64,000 bases of DNA from Lamellibrachia satsuma (Eukaryota; Annelida; Polychaeta; Sabellida; Siboglinidae): assembly GCA_033239005.1 (NCBI GenBank), contig BSQZ01000005.1, forward strand, positions 8,364,501 to 8,428,500, read 5' to 3'. Under the pieces are notes generated by a model. The model saw only the letters and a program-made list of their open reading frames with translations. It searched no databases and was not told the DNA's origin. Shown in pieces: positions 1 to 15,179 of the stretch (its first letter is position 1; each line of letters begins with the position of its first letter). A program made the position numbers and the translations under genes.

Positions 1-312
1 GCGTTCAACCGTCGCGTTTAAGGCTCGAATGCTCTGCCATATGCCTTACCTGGGTCAATGTCAAAGTGTTGTCCGATTCCCGGATGTAGACACTGATACG
101 TTTCCCTCCTGTCTCCGCCAAATATACGTACCTGGAACATATTGCACAAAACGTATTGCGCCATTTCTTTGCAACATAGCAAATCTGCCAACCATTAAAA
201 GTGAAACGAAAGTCAGGATGTTGGGTCTATGCTACTATACTAGTTACTAAAAAATAAACATTTGTTGAACACACAACATTTTAATTTATGGGCTGAGTGT
301 TTAGCAAGAAGT
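1..312 (-). repeat. Inverted copy of the 16488-16794 segment (PON exon 5 and flanking introns)
   Basis: The reverse complement of this stretch matches 16488-16794 with moderate divergence, from the motif around gtgtttagcaagaagt to the window edge. It covers exon 5 of PON copy A and both introns. The same unit occurs a third time near 47.95-48.2 kb on the plus strand. It shows that the PON locus has been duplicated and inverted locally. Confidence 0.85.
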
Positions 313-2036
313 ATAATGAAAATATAGTTGTGTACACCTATTCCAATTCTTGCCAATATGATAGGGCCATGGAGTGTGCGTCAACACTCAACTTATGTAA
401 CATATTTTCGCAACTTTTTGACAAAACATCACGTTTGTTTGAGACTGCATTGGTGTTGTATATACCAGCGTCATTTAGTTACCTGATTTTCATAGTACTG
501 CCAACCGGAAAAATTACTGGAACCAATTTTAGAACACATTCTGAAGCAAAAACATTACTTTTGTTTCGATTTAGACAAGGCCTACTCCGGATAGACAACA
601 TTACTGCGGACACTTACTTTCCATCCGGGGATGTGTTTATGCCATTCGGGATGCTACGTCCTGTTAGAAGAATATGCCCCCTGGTGCCATCGTAGAAGCA
701 GACATTGCCAAGACTGAGACGACGAAGTAATTCTACTTTGAAATCGAACTTGATGTAGTTGGTGAAGTAGAAACTGTCTTCTCCCGTCGCCACGATGTCA
801 TCGGGGCTGATGGTACATATGAAAACAGCGACGACGTTGACATATTGTTTTATACCATCGAAGAGCCCCACATATACAATATCTACAGTTTGTCAAGATT
901 TTAGTAGAAAGAATCCGATTGAAATATACATTGTAGTTATCTAGTACGGAATGACTCAGAACATTTAAATAAATGAATTTGCGGGATTAATCTGAAATCA
1001 AAGCCAAACTTTTGAAATATATAATAATTCCGGATTGTCTACAATGCGTCGGTTAGCATTTACAAACGATATTGAGTTTTACAAACACTGACTACGTGAA
1101 TGTCGGGTCACGGTATGTTCGCAGGTGGTACAACTTTCGTGTCTTTTCGTCGAAACGAAACTTCTCGATCGTATCTTTTCTGTCCGCAAGAATGTTAACA
1201 ACAAATATGTAGATTATGTCTGAAAAGCAAGTAATATAATGAGTCATAACCAATATTACAAAGAGGTGAAAGCGGCTGTTACGTTGTGACTGAGAACATT
1301 CTGAGCCACTTCACGTTTTTAATTAGTACGTAATCCGTAAGGAAAATGAAATTACAGTCCATAAAGAAACAACTACAGTTACGCCTGCTACACAAATATT
1401 GCTTGTTGAACAAGGAAGGCTAACGGTGACAAACAAAATTCCAAAGAAAAAGTCCTATGTTGCACAAAGTCTTACTGGAGTTATAGTCTCTCCAAATACT
1501 GAGACCGGCAGGAGAGAATATGGATCTGTCGAGGTCGCCTACGATATCGAGCGCGTGGGCCCCACGTCTGGGCTTCTTGAAATCAAACAGCAATATATTG
1601 CCCCGACTCTGTGCATCAACGCCCTGTCCACCAACAAAGACGAGATTGATTTGAAGAAAAAAATATATAAAGTTAGGTTAAAAAACATTCTTTGGTGATG
1701 TATGTATATTACATCCTCAACGTTCGTTAACGTTAGTAGCTTTCCACCAACACTTTATTGTTTATTGTTTACTTGTTGCAAATAGTGATGTATTTTGCAA
1801 TTTGTACTGTTGTTTGTTAGGTATAAAAATACTGATTGATTGATTCATTGATTGATCTTCGTCGTCATTATCTACAAGGTCGACGATTGTATTGACACTG
1901 AAGGCGGTTATCGTCGTCGTCGACGTCAACGTGATTAGTAGTATCATTTCACTAATAAAACAAAAGGCCCCAGAACTAACCGATGTGATGAACGCCATTC
2001 CATTCGGAAGCACCTGGATGTCTTCAGAGCCTTCAT
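50..2036 (-). CDS. Paraoxonase-like (PON) gene, copy A, five exons, runs off the window start
   Basis: Five exons on the minus strand are recognisable as PON/arylesterase family, a six-bladed beta-propeller calcium-dependent hydrolase. Exons: 2036-1981 (GSEDIQVLPNG, the Glu-Asp calcium ligands), 1623-1476, 1219-1093, 806-618 (DDIVATGEDSFYFTN through NGINTSPDG, holding calcium-binding Asn positions) and 131-50 (YVYLAE...). Every exon is bounded by AG/GT and phases join without a stop; donors are GTTAGT, GTAAGA, GTCAGT, GTAAGT and GTAAGG. The remaining 3' exons lie outside the window. The first coding exon, expected to carry a hydrophobic N-terminus, was not found upstream of 2036. The catalytic histidine of the FNPHG segment in human PON1 (His115) is Ala here (FSPAG), and the VNHPD histidine (His134) is also absent. 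Family assignment is firm; activity is uncertain. It could be a recent pseudogene, but the visible exons are open. Confidence 0.8.
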
Positions 2037-2384
2037 CTAGTAAACACGGACATACATTAAGTATGTACTAAGTCTGATACCACGCGTTCAACCATGAAAT
2101 AGCAAACAACATCATGTTGTGTGGAGTCATTGTGCGAGCTAAGGTAGACAATTTTAACAGTTAGCAGTTAGTTAGTGCTTCTAACCAAAACATGTATATT
2201 ATTATATATGAAAGCCCAATTAAAAATCCTAGCAAGCCGCTCCCGAAATCTTTGTTTATGTTATTTTAATTATCTATGTTTACATTAGCAGTGTAATTGT
2301 CACTGTGCACACATACATACATACGTTGCCACCCGTGCATGAGATACATATGTAAGTACGCATGCAAGAAAGCACGCAAGCACG

Positions 2385-2695
<311 letters not shown>

Positions 2696-3239
2696 TCATC
2701 AACACATACCGACGCCTGGCACCGGCCTACACCGGCCTGGCTGGTGGTTGCACACCGTCTTGTGGCCAGTAAACGTCCATCTGAAAACGTAAACTCGCAA
2801 TCTATACAATATGTCGATTCGACACACTTATGCTACGTTTCAGATCGGTTGTTTAGTGACGCGCCTAGTGTGTGCGCGCATGACACAGTGGTTTGTGGAC
2901 ATACTCTGAAGCTGCACCAGTCCTAGCTATGGGCAAATAGCAACTACTATGCTGTGGTTTAATGCTCTGTAGCCAAGATCGAGCAGTAATCGTCGTAAGC
3001 GCGTCTAGCTGCGAGAGAACGTGTCAAAATAACCAACAATGAAATGACCTTAATCGCTATGCAGTAAAGCAATACATTATGCCGTTATCTGTTGTGCAGA
3101 GAAAAATCTGGTGAAGTGCTAAAGTGAGACATTCAATTAAACAACTATATGTATATGACGTACAAATGTATAATGCTGGCATGTATATCAACTGATAAAC
3201 TAGCACCAACACAAATAGAAAATTCAATTACAACACAAC

Positions 3240-3640
3240 GCCGTACGGAGTATTGTGAAGGACTTACGCTGACTTGCTGCACAACAGTGTTATGTAGCCA
3301 ACTGTACATATAGCGACAATGTGTTGCAACATGGTTACATCGGCCGACGAGCTTGGAACAGACGCGACAGCAGACGACAGCAACGACGGATACGACAGCA
3401 GGTTGAAGACAAAAGTCGGAATGACGTGGCAGCTAGCTCACCTCGCATAGACTGTCTTACAAATGACATCGACCGACGAGCTTGGTTCAAAGGCGCCAGC
3501 GGACGGAATCAACGACGAATAGGACAGCAGGTTGAAGGTAGGATTCTGAATGATAGCTCACTTCGCATCGACTGTTTTTTAAATGAAGTCGACCGCGAAC
3601 CTTAATGACGCAGTCGGTTGATGATGTAAGATGATCTCAC
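3240..3640 (+). repeat. Dispersed repeat R1, copy 1
   Basis: A roughly 300-400 bp repeat recognisable by cttacgctgact, gtgttatgtagccaac and catcggccgacgagcttgg. Other copies lie at 4250-4540 (+), 10540-10770 (+), 42480-42790 (-) and 49860-50110 (-). It has no coding capacity that is conserved across copies. It resembles a SINE- or MITE-scale element, but no terminal repeats, tRNA-like boxes or target duplications were recognised. Confidence 0.75.
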
Positions 3641-4249
3641 CTGTCCGCCACGCCTAGTCTACGCACTAAATCACTAGCCAACGTGGAGGAGGCAGTTGGA
3701 TTCGTAGTTTAACGGGGATGTTTCCTTTGGGAGGGCGGACCCGTTGATGAGTGATGAGTTCTATTTAAGAGAATGAAAACATAGACGGACACAGACACTC
3801 AGTTGTTTCCAGATCATCACATTTTTAGTGACGCGTCTACTGTTAACAAGGCATCGTTCTGATTAAGTGATACAGAAGAGGGAAGACAAGACAAACCTGT
3901 GAGTGCACATGTTCTGAAGCTGCACCAGCCGATGTCCTAGCTATGGGCAAACAGTAGCCACTATGCTGTGGTTTTATGCTCTGTAACCAAGAGCGAGCAG
4001 CAATCGTCGTTACCACGACTGACACGAGACACCGTGTCAAGCATAGACAACAATGAAATGACCTTAATCGCTATGCAGTAAAGTAATACATTATGCTATG
4101 ATCTGTTGTTTCTGGTGAAGTGCTATAGTGAGACATTTAACTAAACAAGTATATGCATATGACGTACAAATGTATAATGCTAGCATGTAAATAAAGTGAT
4201 CAACTAACACCAACACGAATAGAAGAACCAATTTAAACACAACGCTGTA

Positions 4250-4540
4250 CAAAGTATTGTATGGGACTTACGCTGACTGGCTGAACAAGAGTGTTATGTA
4301 ACCAACGGTGCAGACAGCGACAATGTGTTGCAACATGGTTACATCGACCGACTAGCTTGGTACAGACGCGCCAACGAACGGAAACAACGACGAATAGGAC
4401 AGCAGTTTGAAAACAGGATTCAGAATGCTAGCTCACTTCGCATCGACTGTTTTTCAAATGAAGTCGACGGCGAACCGTGGTCGTCTAGTGACGTAGTATG
4501 TTGGTGATGTGTGTAAATGATCTCACATATCCGCCACGCC
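4250..4540 (+). repeat. Dispersed repeat R1, copy 2
   Basis: Second R1 copy, in the second unit of the 1-kb tandem duplication. It shares the acaatgtgttgcaacatgg and cttcgcatcgactg landmarks with copy 1. Confidence 0.75.
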
Positions 4541-4854
4541 TAGTCTAGGCACTAGGTCACTAGCGAAACCTGGAGGAGGCAGTTGGATTCGTATATTAAT
4601 GGGATCTTTTCTTTGGGAGTGCAGACCCGTTTTTTTATGAGTTCTATTTAAGCTAATGAAAACATAGACGAACACAGACACAATTTACTTTATAGCATAG
4701 ATCTCAACGTAATAGATTTGTTATCTCCTCTCTCAGCGATTGGAGAGAACGTTTGAAGAGAAGACTTACTTTATAGCATAGATGACAACGTAATAGATTT
4801 GTTTTCTCCTCTTTGTCTCAAATTGTAGAGACGACAGTCGAAGTAAAGCATCGC

Positions 4855-4959
<105 letters not shown>

Positions 4960-5315
4960 CTTTGACTCTTTTTATTTGTGTGTCACCGTTCCGGAGTTTA
5001 TGGTAATGACTAATGAATCGACTCCTTCACCCGCTTTGCTCTCGATTGTATATTCATTTCATTACAAGTTGGAAACTAAATTAAATGAACGACTGTATTA
5101 CATGATACAGAAACCAACGTTGCGAAAACAAAGAGGGCTAATATTCTTACCCTGTGGCGGCGGCAAACCATTGGACATCCTTGGTGTGTTATGTGACAAT
5201 CGAATCAAAATCCGACTTTCAGTGTCATCATTTCCATATCGTAACAGGCGCTTATTGTTACCTGTCTAGTTTTATCTCTACTCAGGAGTTAGGACTAGTG
5301 AACAATGCATAAACT

Positions 5316-5660
5316 ATGAATATCGAGGATGTCAAACCTGCTACTGAAAAAGAACACATGATGCAGACGACCATCAATATATGTAAAAACCGACGACGGT
5401 TCCAGATCTGCAAATCGGACGACCCAATGATGCGAGAGTTTTACAAGGTCAGGGAAGAATTGATTGTCACTGACGATAGCATAATACTACGTGGGACGAC
5501 CGAGGTCATTCCCTGAATCCCTAAGAGACCAAATCGTGGCTCTTGCGCACGGGTTTCGGAAAATGAACGATAAAGTGGAGGCAGCAGTACGTCAGTGTTT
5601 TGCTTGTCAATGCACATATAAAGGAAACCCACATATTGAACCCACCTCACCTCCCCTCTC
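5316..5660 (+). pseudogene. Gypsy/Ty3 pol relic: integrase zinc-binding region, copy 1
   Basis: Readable protein pieces include EELIVTDDSIILRGT, IPESLRDQIVALAHG and VEAAVRQCFACQ, the layout of the Gypsy integrase N-terminal HHCC zinc domain (ending CxxC) that precedes the catalytic core. The frame changes near 5510 and the His part is shortened compared with copy 2 (LAHESHQGI). The DDE core is missing. A diverged second copy follows at 5900-6690, so this is a duplicated, dead fragment. Confidence 0.7.
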
Positions 5661-5810
5661 CTCTTCGGGTTCCCCCAACTCGCTCTCTCAGCTGCTACGC
5701 GTCTGGTCTCGCTCCAGCAGATCCACCACAGTACTCGTATTTCATTTTCAACTGTTGATCGCCACGTTGTCTTTGGTCGACCAACCTTTCTTCTGCCTTA
5801 AATTCACTCG
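5640..5810 (-). pseudogene. Non-LTR reverse-transcriptase C-terminal remnant
   Basis: The reverse complement includes a RPKTTWRSTVENE-like stretch, the C-terminal tail typical of several non-LTR RT proteins. Related remnants lie at 6660-6930 (-) and 15000-15160 (+). It is too short and broken to assign to a clade. Confidence 0.45.
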
Positions 5811-5899
5811 AAGAAGCACTATTGGAAGATGCATGTGCTGCATTATTCGATATCAATAAAACAACCGCGACAATAGTTATAATAATAATAATAATACCA

Positions 5900-6690
5900 G
5901 TCCATTAGGGAGAGGCAGCAAACAAACTGAAGTCGGTTATGCAATCGCCTAGGCAGGCACCTCCTCGTCGGACGTTGAAAGCCGCTATAGCCAAACTGAA
6001 CACGAAGCTCTGGGCATAGTGTGGAGCTATGAACACTTTGATCAGTACCTCCAAAGGGATCCTCAGTTCACGATCATCACTGATCATAAGCCTATACTAG
6101 CCGTATAGAACAAACCTTGACCGCCATTATCCATTGAACGATGGAGCCTACGACTACAACCTTAGAATGTCACTTTGAAATACATATCGGGAAACAAAAA
6201 CCCACCCGACTACATGTCCATGAACCCCTTAACCACGGCTGGGACTCGTCGACACCTAAAGATGGTTGAGAATTACGTGAGCTATGGCGCACCGTCCAAC
6301 ATACGCAATGCGATGAATATCGAGGATATCAAACCTGCCACTGAAACAGAAGACATGATGCAGACGATCATCAATATATGTAGAAACCGACGACGGTTAC
6401 AGATCTGCAAATCGGACGACCCAATGATGCGAGAGTTCTACATGGTCAGGGAATAATTGATTGTCACTGACAATAATATACTACTACGGGGGACGTAAAT
6501 GGTCATCCCAGAGTCAATAAGATACCAAACCGTGGCGCTAGCGCACGAAAGCCATCAGGGGATTGTCGACCCAAAGAACTCATCAAAGGAATCATTTCAA
6601 TTAACGATAAAGTGGAGACAGCAATATGTGTTTCGCTTGCCAATGCACATATAAAGGAAACCCACATCTTGAACCCACCTCACCTCACCT
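5900..6690 (+). pseudogene. Gypsy/Ty3 pol relic: RNase H to integrase zinc-binding region, copy 2
   Basis: Going downstream, one reads an RNase H end (HEALGIVWSYEHF, FTIITDHKP), the linker IERW-like SLRLQPYNVTLKYISG, NPPDYMS, and then the integrase region shared with copy 1 (KPATE, ICKSDDPMMREFY, VALAHESHQGI). In-frame stops occur near 5950, 6107 and 6455, and the frame shifts after 6570. RNase H followed by the integrase zinc domain is the order known for Ty3/Gypsy pol. No LTRs were recognised nearby. Confidence 0.75.
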
Positions 6691-6930
6691 ATCCTCTTCG
6701 TGTTCCTCCAGCTATCTCATCTGCTACGCCTCTGGCCTCGTTCCAGTAGTTCCACCCCAACACGCGTGTTTCATTTTCAACTGTTGATCGCAACGTTGTC
6801 TTTGGTCGACCAACCTTTCTTCTGCCTTTGGGCGTTCAGGTCAACGCCGTCTCACATTTGCTGTTCTTGTTCATTCGTAGAATATATCCTACCCATTTCC
6901 TACTCTTTAACTTGAAGTCGGTGCTGATTG
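6660..6930 (-). pseudogene. Non-LTR reverse-transcriptase C-terminal remnant
   Basis: The reverse complement matches the plus-strand segment 15000-15160 (GRPKTTWRSTVENE-like tail, preceded by a GHM-NEQEQQ stretch). Like that copy, it directly abuts a separate RT fragment (7040-8478), so the two junctions are inverted copies of one composite. Confidence 0.5.
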
Positions 6931-7039
6931 TGTTAATTTTTTTTGGCAAGAATATCTTCATTTTATGGCTACCTAATTTGTAGGATACGTCTTCAGCACT
7001 TGTATCTAACTAGCATATCAAACTGTAGAAGATAGAGAC

Positions 7040-8478
7040 GCGACGTCGTCTCAACGTGAGCTGTCTACAATACGATGGAACGCGCGCACAGTTTCACACC
7101 GCCGTCCGCCAAACACTCTCAGGGACACATGGCAGAGAGCAGCGGAAGGCGGCAACCACAGCAGCAGCAGCAGAGCGGACACTGCCGACAGAGGCAGTGA
7201 AGAAACCTTCTCAGCGATACATGTCAGTTGATTCACTGGAATTGCTGACACCCGCCCCACTGTCTACCGAACCACTTCCGCCCGAGGTAGCCGAGGCTGC
7301 GTGTGTAACTATATCGCGGGAAGAAGTAGACCGAGCAGTCGAGTGCCTACGCAGTGGGCGCGCCATGTAATTCGACTCCGTGCCAGCAGAGAACATAAAG
7401 GCGTCGGACACTACAAGATACGCATTGCATGACATCATCGCCTCGGTCTGGCAGATGGAACCGCTGCCCACAGATCTGTCCACTGGCGAGCGCGTGATGC
7501 TGTCCAAGAAAGGCCCCACAACTGACCCATCCAACTTCTGCGCCATCTGCTTATTCAGCCATGCCTACAAGGCCATGTCCAACATAATCTTCGGAGAGTA
7601 AATGTGATCATTGACAGACGCAGACAGTCTAAACAGGTTCGGAGAAGGAAGGTGGTGCCGGGACAATCTCTTCATACTAAGACTGACGGTGGACGACGTT
7701 GTGGCTGCGGGGAAAGAACCGTGTCTGTGTATGTTGATTACAGTATTGTATTCGACAGTGTCAATCACGACTACATGAGCATGTCGCTAGTGGAACACTC
7801 TCTCTCCCAGAGAAACTCGTCTACGTCATAATTGCAGTGTACGGACAGGCCAAGGTCGTCGCTAAGATAAATGTCCACCGTGGAGTATTACAGGGCGACT
7901 CTTTGAATACCCTCTTATATATCTAAGGCCTGGATTCTGTGTTCGTTCGCTGCACCGAGCCCGACGACGGAATTGAACTCCCGTGCGGCGTTCGCCTCAA
8001 AGACTTGCCGTATGAAAACGTCTACTCGTTTGTGGGCTGACCGTCGGCGCGGGAGGAAAGGAGAGAGAAGAAGTAGAGAGGCGAGTGGAAATGACGTTCG
8101 TAAAGTTCCAGGCATTGGCGCACATTTGGAGAGACGAACGACTATCGCGCGGGCTTCGCAATCGGCTGTATAATGTGCGCATATGTTCCGTACTGCTGTA
8201 TTTGTGCGAGGCGTGGACATTCACTAGCAAGATCTTTAGAAAGCTACGAGGGTTCCACGCGCGGTGCATGTCCCGCATCTACAGCTGCCATGAGGCGGTG
8301 GCACTACGAGAAGGCTACGGCGGAGACATCACATCGAAAGGCGAAAACACGAAGCTGGATGTGGTTGGACAACATACTGCGTATCGACCAGCAGCGCATG
8401 GTGCGGAAAGTGTTCGATGCCACGACCAAACTGCACCCGCCATACGCAGAGGGGACGCTAATGTACTGTCGTAGCTAA
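7040..8478 (+). pseudogene. Non-LTR retrotransposon RT fragment, copy 1
   Basis: Pieces in several frames give ISREEVDRAVECLRSGRAM, DPSNFCAICLFSHAYK (RT domain 2 style), DVV...YVDYSIVFDSVNH (the palm segment carrying the first catalytic Asp), VHRGVLQGDSLNTLLY and then a C-terminal LSRGLRNRLYNVRICSVLLY segment. The region that carries the YVDD catalytic box in copy 2 (13560-14870) is deleted here between about 8010 and 8085. Multiple frame shifts; certainly inactive. Confidence 0.8.
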
Positions 8479-8499
8479 CTTCCAATCCGGTCGATAGCA

Positions 8500-9720
8500 G
8501 GTAATATATAGATAGATGTTCCGTAGACTTTCTCGGTACACTGAGTCAAGCGCTTTTTCAAGGCCACAAACGTGATGGATAGAGTTGCCTGTCATTCCAC
8601 TACATGTTCTATATTATTTCATAAAATAAACATATGTTCACCAGTGCCTCTCCCATTTCTGAAACCTGCTTGTTCATCTCTCAACTTGCTGTTATCTCCA
8701 TATCTTATTATGTCAATGAGTACTCTTCCGAATACTCTACAAGGAACATATGTCAAAGTAATTCTTCTCCAATTCCCGCACTCTGTAAGTAATCGGTATA
8801 TTAACGATCAGTCGCTGCGTCCGTGTTCTTGGCATTTTGTCTTGTTCCCAAAATGTTCTGAGTAAGTTTACAAGCCACTTCTCTATTGTATTCATGTCTG
8901 CTTTTAATAGTAATGCTGTAATGTCATCCTTATCCGCTGCTTTCCCGTTTTTCATCTGCCTTAGCGCTGTTCTAATTTGTGCCTTTTCATTTCTTTTTCT
9001 TTACACCTGTAGTAATCCATATATTTCTACTTTATCCTATTTCACTTTGTTTGCTCGATGTAGTTCTTCAGTCGTTTCATCTCTTCTATTATCTCCCATG
9101 ACGCCTTGCTGATCCATGGTTTGTGCCCTTTCCTTTTGTATCCCAGAACGTCTTGATCTGTTCCTTTGGATGCAGCATCAAAGTCCTGCCATTGTTTCTT
9201 AACTATATCTTCGTCCGTTTCCGTGTAGTCTTGTAATATATCGTATTTGTTGCGCAACTTCAGTGTGAATTGTATTTTAATTGTTGTAACCATATCGTAT
9301 CACGTTTCTTTCTGATCACCTTGTTCTTTTGTGTCCTGTTTAGTTTCAGCTTTATATTTGAACTCACTAATTGGTGGTCGCTCGCAATGTCTGCTCCTCG
9401 CATGGCCCTAGTGTCCATTACTGATGTCCACTGTTGCCTGTTCACTAACATATGATATACTTGATACCTTGTCCTTCCTCCTAGAGAAGTCCATGTCTGC
9501 CTATGTATCAGTTTATGCCGACAAATGGTACCTGTTACCAATCGGTCATTGAGTCCGCAGAAGTCAATGAATCTTTCTAAATTGTCATTTCGTTGATCTA
9601 TCCCATCGCTCCCTATTAAGTTATCATATCCTTCGTTGTCCACTCCAAATTTGGCATTGAAATCCGCCATCACTAAGAGTATGTCACGGTTATGAACACT
9701 GTCCAACATCCTATATTTAC
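8500..9720 (-). pseudogene. RTE-like non-LTR retrotransposon relic: endonuclease end and RT start
   Basis: Minus-strand frame 9709-9260 (149 aa) is the C-terminal half of an apurinic-type endonuclease: MADFNAKFGVDNEGYDN, then FIDFCGLNDRLVTGT, HKLIHRQTWTS, and RGADIASDHQLV. These are the conserved D-N and S-D-H segments seen in RTE-type elements. A second frame, 8955-8737 (KNGKAADKDDITALLLKA, FWEQDKMPRT), is the beginning of the RT domain. The rest to about 8500 is RT in broken frames, paralogous to 34950-35240. The N-terminal endonuclease part and the catalytic RT core are missing. Confidence 0.75.
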
Positions 9721-9959
9721 ATTAACGTTTGGCTTGGTTAACAACGTCGTCAGCCTCCGAACTTCCGTTTGGCTTAAACCGGAAGCGTCACACTGTCCAC
9801 ATATCTGACTTCATCATCCGCTAGCCATTTCAAGCACAATCTTTTGAGATGCACTTCTAGTGTCCATAACACCGTTTGCACTGGGAGGGTTGTTGGCCTT
9901 CCGCAGTATTTTCATTTTCGGGGTTTTCTTTCGCCTCGTTAGTACAGCACAATGTGCAG

Positions 9960-10500
9960 TTTAGCAGGGTGCCCCGCGGGGAGGTGAGTTTGACATGAGT
10001 GGATTTACGGTTGAGCGCATGAAAACCCCTTCCACCCGAAATACTACAATGACTATGCATATTACCCGTGGAATGGAATACTTGTCGGCTGCACAACTAC
10101 CAACGAATAATATTGCATCAGCATCACACAGAATGAATCTTACAAATTGGCATACATGCCAGGAAGATGTTTGTGGCGCGCACTGTGAGAACAGCACAAT
10201 CACTGAATGCTGTTCATTGCATAAGCGGGATATAAAATATTATACTGGTTCTTTGATGTTACGTGCATAATGTGTGCTCATTTGAAAGAGGTCGTTTTAC
10301 CACAACTGAATATGACTAGGACTAATAAAAAACATTTACAACGCAAAAATCTATAATATATTTGGCAGGTGGGAATGCTACAAACGTAAACGTCGTTTGA
10401 CATATATGCAAACATCCTACGCAATAAGTGGCTTTAATTATTCAGCTGCTGCGGTCAACACCAAGCGACTGCGTGGAAAGTGCCATGTGCCCCTATGTTG
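9960..10500 (+). repeat. Duplicated segment R2, copy 1
   Basis: The block from ctgtgagaacagcacaatcactgaatgctgttc through ttggcaggtggg and tcagctgctgcggtcaacaccaagcgact recurs at 12090-12470 and 50650-50990. In the latter two places it leads into the intron 6/exon 7 end of PON copies, so it is probably part of the duplicated PON unit rather than an independent element. Confidence 0.7.
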
Positions 10501-10539
10501 TTTACAGGGCTGCATTCCACAGTCTCAGTCACGACTACA

Positions 10540-10770
10540 TGCGCTGACTGCTGCACAAGAGTGTTACGTAGCCAATTGTACAGACAGCGACAATGCCTTG
10601 AAACATGGTTACATCGGCCGACGAGTTTGGAAAAGAAGCGCCAGCGGATGACAATAATGAGGAAAAAGGAGAGTAGGCCGGAGACAGATACGAATGGCGT
10701 GGTAACTACCTCACTTCGCATCAATTATCTCACAAATGAAGTTGACCGCAAACTCTGATTATACAATGAC
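10540..10770 (+). repeat. Dispersed repeat R1, copy 3
   Basis: Carries gtgttacgtagccaa, catggttacatcggccgacgag and cttcgcatcaattatctcac, matching the R1 copies at 3240 and 4250. Confidence 0.7.
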
Positions 10771-10779
10771 GCAGTCAAT

Positions 10780-11530
10780 AATGATGTATTTACATTATCT
10801 CAAATGTATTTCACGCCTATTCAAAGCATTAATTCAGTAGCTATGCACGGAGATAGTTTGTAGATGGAGTGGATTATTTGATGGGAGAGAGGATACCCTT
10901 ACGAGGGAGCTCCGTCTAAACGGAAGGGGCGGCAGTTTTCTTCCTGAAGAACTGAACAGAACGGTTATTTAAACCAGATGTATAGAGGGATTCTTAATTA
11001 ATGATGGAACGGATTTTCTTTGGTTTACAACAAGGACATCAAACTTATAATTATGATATTTAAGACCTAAAATAATCACAACCAAAAAGATGACCCCCTA
11101 GTATTACGTCCATTCCACGATTCCTTCGGCATCCGATTATAAACACTTCTTATAATCCTTTTCTGTTTTTGAGTAGCGTTCTATATATACAATATTTCAG
11201 CTTTCTTCGATGCGTTTTTTTTTTTGTTTCTGTTATAGTTAATGTTGAATTGCTAGCGATCAACGCTGAGCCACTGAGGCCGCGTCACGTTTTGTATGTC
11301 GATTTTCAACCGTTTTTCGGACCTACCGTTCAAAACATTCTCAAAACTCAAGTTCAACAACCTCAACTACATCACAATTATTTCTTTTTACCCTGTACAT
11401 TAAAAAACTTGAGCACGACAATCACAGTTAGTTACATTGGTTGCGATTGGTCTTTACTGTTTGTGTTGACTTATTAGTAAAGCCTGTAGACTTAGAGATG
11501 TGTTGTACCCACGTCGGTAGGTATTGATGA
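10780..11530. other. No gene recognised
   Basis: Low-GC sequence without a convincing open frame or repeat end. It lies between R1 copy 3 and the long GT run. Confidence 0.5.
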
Positions 11531-11531
11531 C

Positions 11532-11981
<450 letters not shown>

Positions 11982-12059
11982 TAGGAAGACATTACAATGA
12001 TTTGGAGAATTCTAAGTTTAAGCATGTTATACAATTACTATGCATACTTAATTCTAGAA

Positions 12060-13600
<1,541 letters not shown>

Positions 13601-14999
13601 TCTCTGCTTGTCTCCTCGCACATTGATGTCCGGTAACGTTCCCTTGCTTGACTGCTCGTGCGGGTCCTTATCAGTAGGGGATATCTGGTGAATGCGTATA
13701 TAAATTGTACGGCAGTGACGCCACTCTCTGTTGTAACAGACAACTTTATGTCGCGCCGAAACGTCGTGCTCTTTGTCTTGGCACCATTGATTTCCAAGTC
13801 CGCGAACTTGCTGTGTTGGTCCATCAGCGCGACCAGTTGCCGCTCTAGTATCCATGCTCAGTTGCCCGATGTCATCAACGTAGCCAAGGTCTTTGAGACG
13901 AACGCCGCATAGGAGTGTAATTCCGTCGTCGGGCTCGGTGCAGCGAGCGAACACAGAATCCAGCGCTTAGATATATAAGAGGTGATTCAAAGAGTCGCCC
14001 TGTAATACTCCACTGTGGACATATATGGCACTGGAACATTGCGTAGGGCCCTTAACGACGATCTTGGCCTGTATGTACACTGAAATGATGACGTAGACTA
14101 GTTTCTCTGGGAGAGAGAAAGTTCCACTAGTGACATGCGCACGTAGTCGTGACTGAGACTGTCGAATGCAGTACTTTAGTAAACATACACGCACACGGTA
14201 CTTTCCCCCGCAGCTACAACGTCGTCCACCGTCTGTCTTAGTATGAAGAGGTTGTCCCGGCACCCCCTTCCTTTTCTGAACCCGATTAGACTGTCTGCAA
14301 TGCGTCTGTTCAGGTTCAACTTTACTCCCCAAAGGATGACGATTGACGTGACCTTGTAGGCGTGGCTGAGTAAGCAGATGGCGCAGAAGTTGGAGGGGTC
14401 AGTTCTGGGGCCTTTCGCGTTCATCATCACGGACCAATCTGTGGGCAGCGGTTCCATCTGCCAGACCGAGGCGATGATGTCATGCAATGCGTCTCGTGTT
14501 GTTTCCGACGCCTTCATGTTCTCCGCTGGCACGGAGTCGAATTACATGGCGCGTCCACTACGTAGGCACTCGACTGTTCGGTCCACTTCTTCGCGCGATA
14601 TAGTTACACACGCAGCCTCGGCTACGTCGGGCGGAAGTGGTTCGGTAGACAGTGGGGCGGGTGTAAGCAATTCCAGTGAATCAACTGACATGTACCGCTG
14701 AGAAGGTTTCTTCACTGCCTCTGGCGGCAGTGTCCGCTCTGATACTGTTACTGTGGTTGCCGCCTTCCGCTGCTCTCTGGACCCGCCATGCGTCCCTGCC
14801 AGTGTGGCGGACGGCGGTGTCAAAATGTGCGCGCGTTCCATCATCGTGTAGACAGGTCACGTTGAGTCGACGTCGCGTCTCTATCTTCTACAGTTTGATA
14901 TGCCAGTTAGACACAAGTGCATAAGTCGAATCCTACGTTAGATAGATAGCCATACGTTATATAAAATGGAGATATTCTTGGAAAAAAATGTAACACAAT

Positions 15000-15160
15000 T
15001 AGCATCGACTTCGAGTTAAGAAAGAAATGGGTAGGACATATGAATGAACAAGAACAACAAATGTGAAACGGCATTGACTTGGACGCCCAAAGGCAGAAGG
15101 AAGGTGGGTCGACCTAAGACAACGTGGCGATCAACAGTTGAAAATGAAATACGCGTCTTT
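15000..15160 (+). pseudogene. Non-LTR RT C-terminal remnant
   Basis: Plus-strand reading gives RKEMGRTYE, then GRPKTTWRSTVENEI, a tail typical of non-LTR RTs. It mirrors 6660-6930 and, like that copy, adjoins an RT fragment, on its left here. Confidence 0.5.
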
Positions 15161-15179
15161 GGTGTCCAAATATATAGTG

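Larger units (their letters stand above)
2880..4700 (+). repeat. Tandem duplication with a unit of about 1.0 kb
   Basis: Landmarks recur with a period of about 1004-1008 bp: ctgaagctgcaccag at 2905 and 3913; the acaatgtgttgcaacatgg landmark at 3316 and 4320; and the block starting cctagtctacgcac near 3655, repeated near 4538. Divergence between units is visible at many positions, so the event is not recent. Each unit holds one copy of the dispersed R1 repeat. No convincing gene is present. Confidence 0.85.

Noticed and set aside
1399..1698. 99-codon plus-strand frame (also 44547-44768 minus)
   Set aside because: Antisense of PON exon 2; the exon on the other strand has splice sites and family homology.
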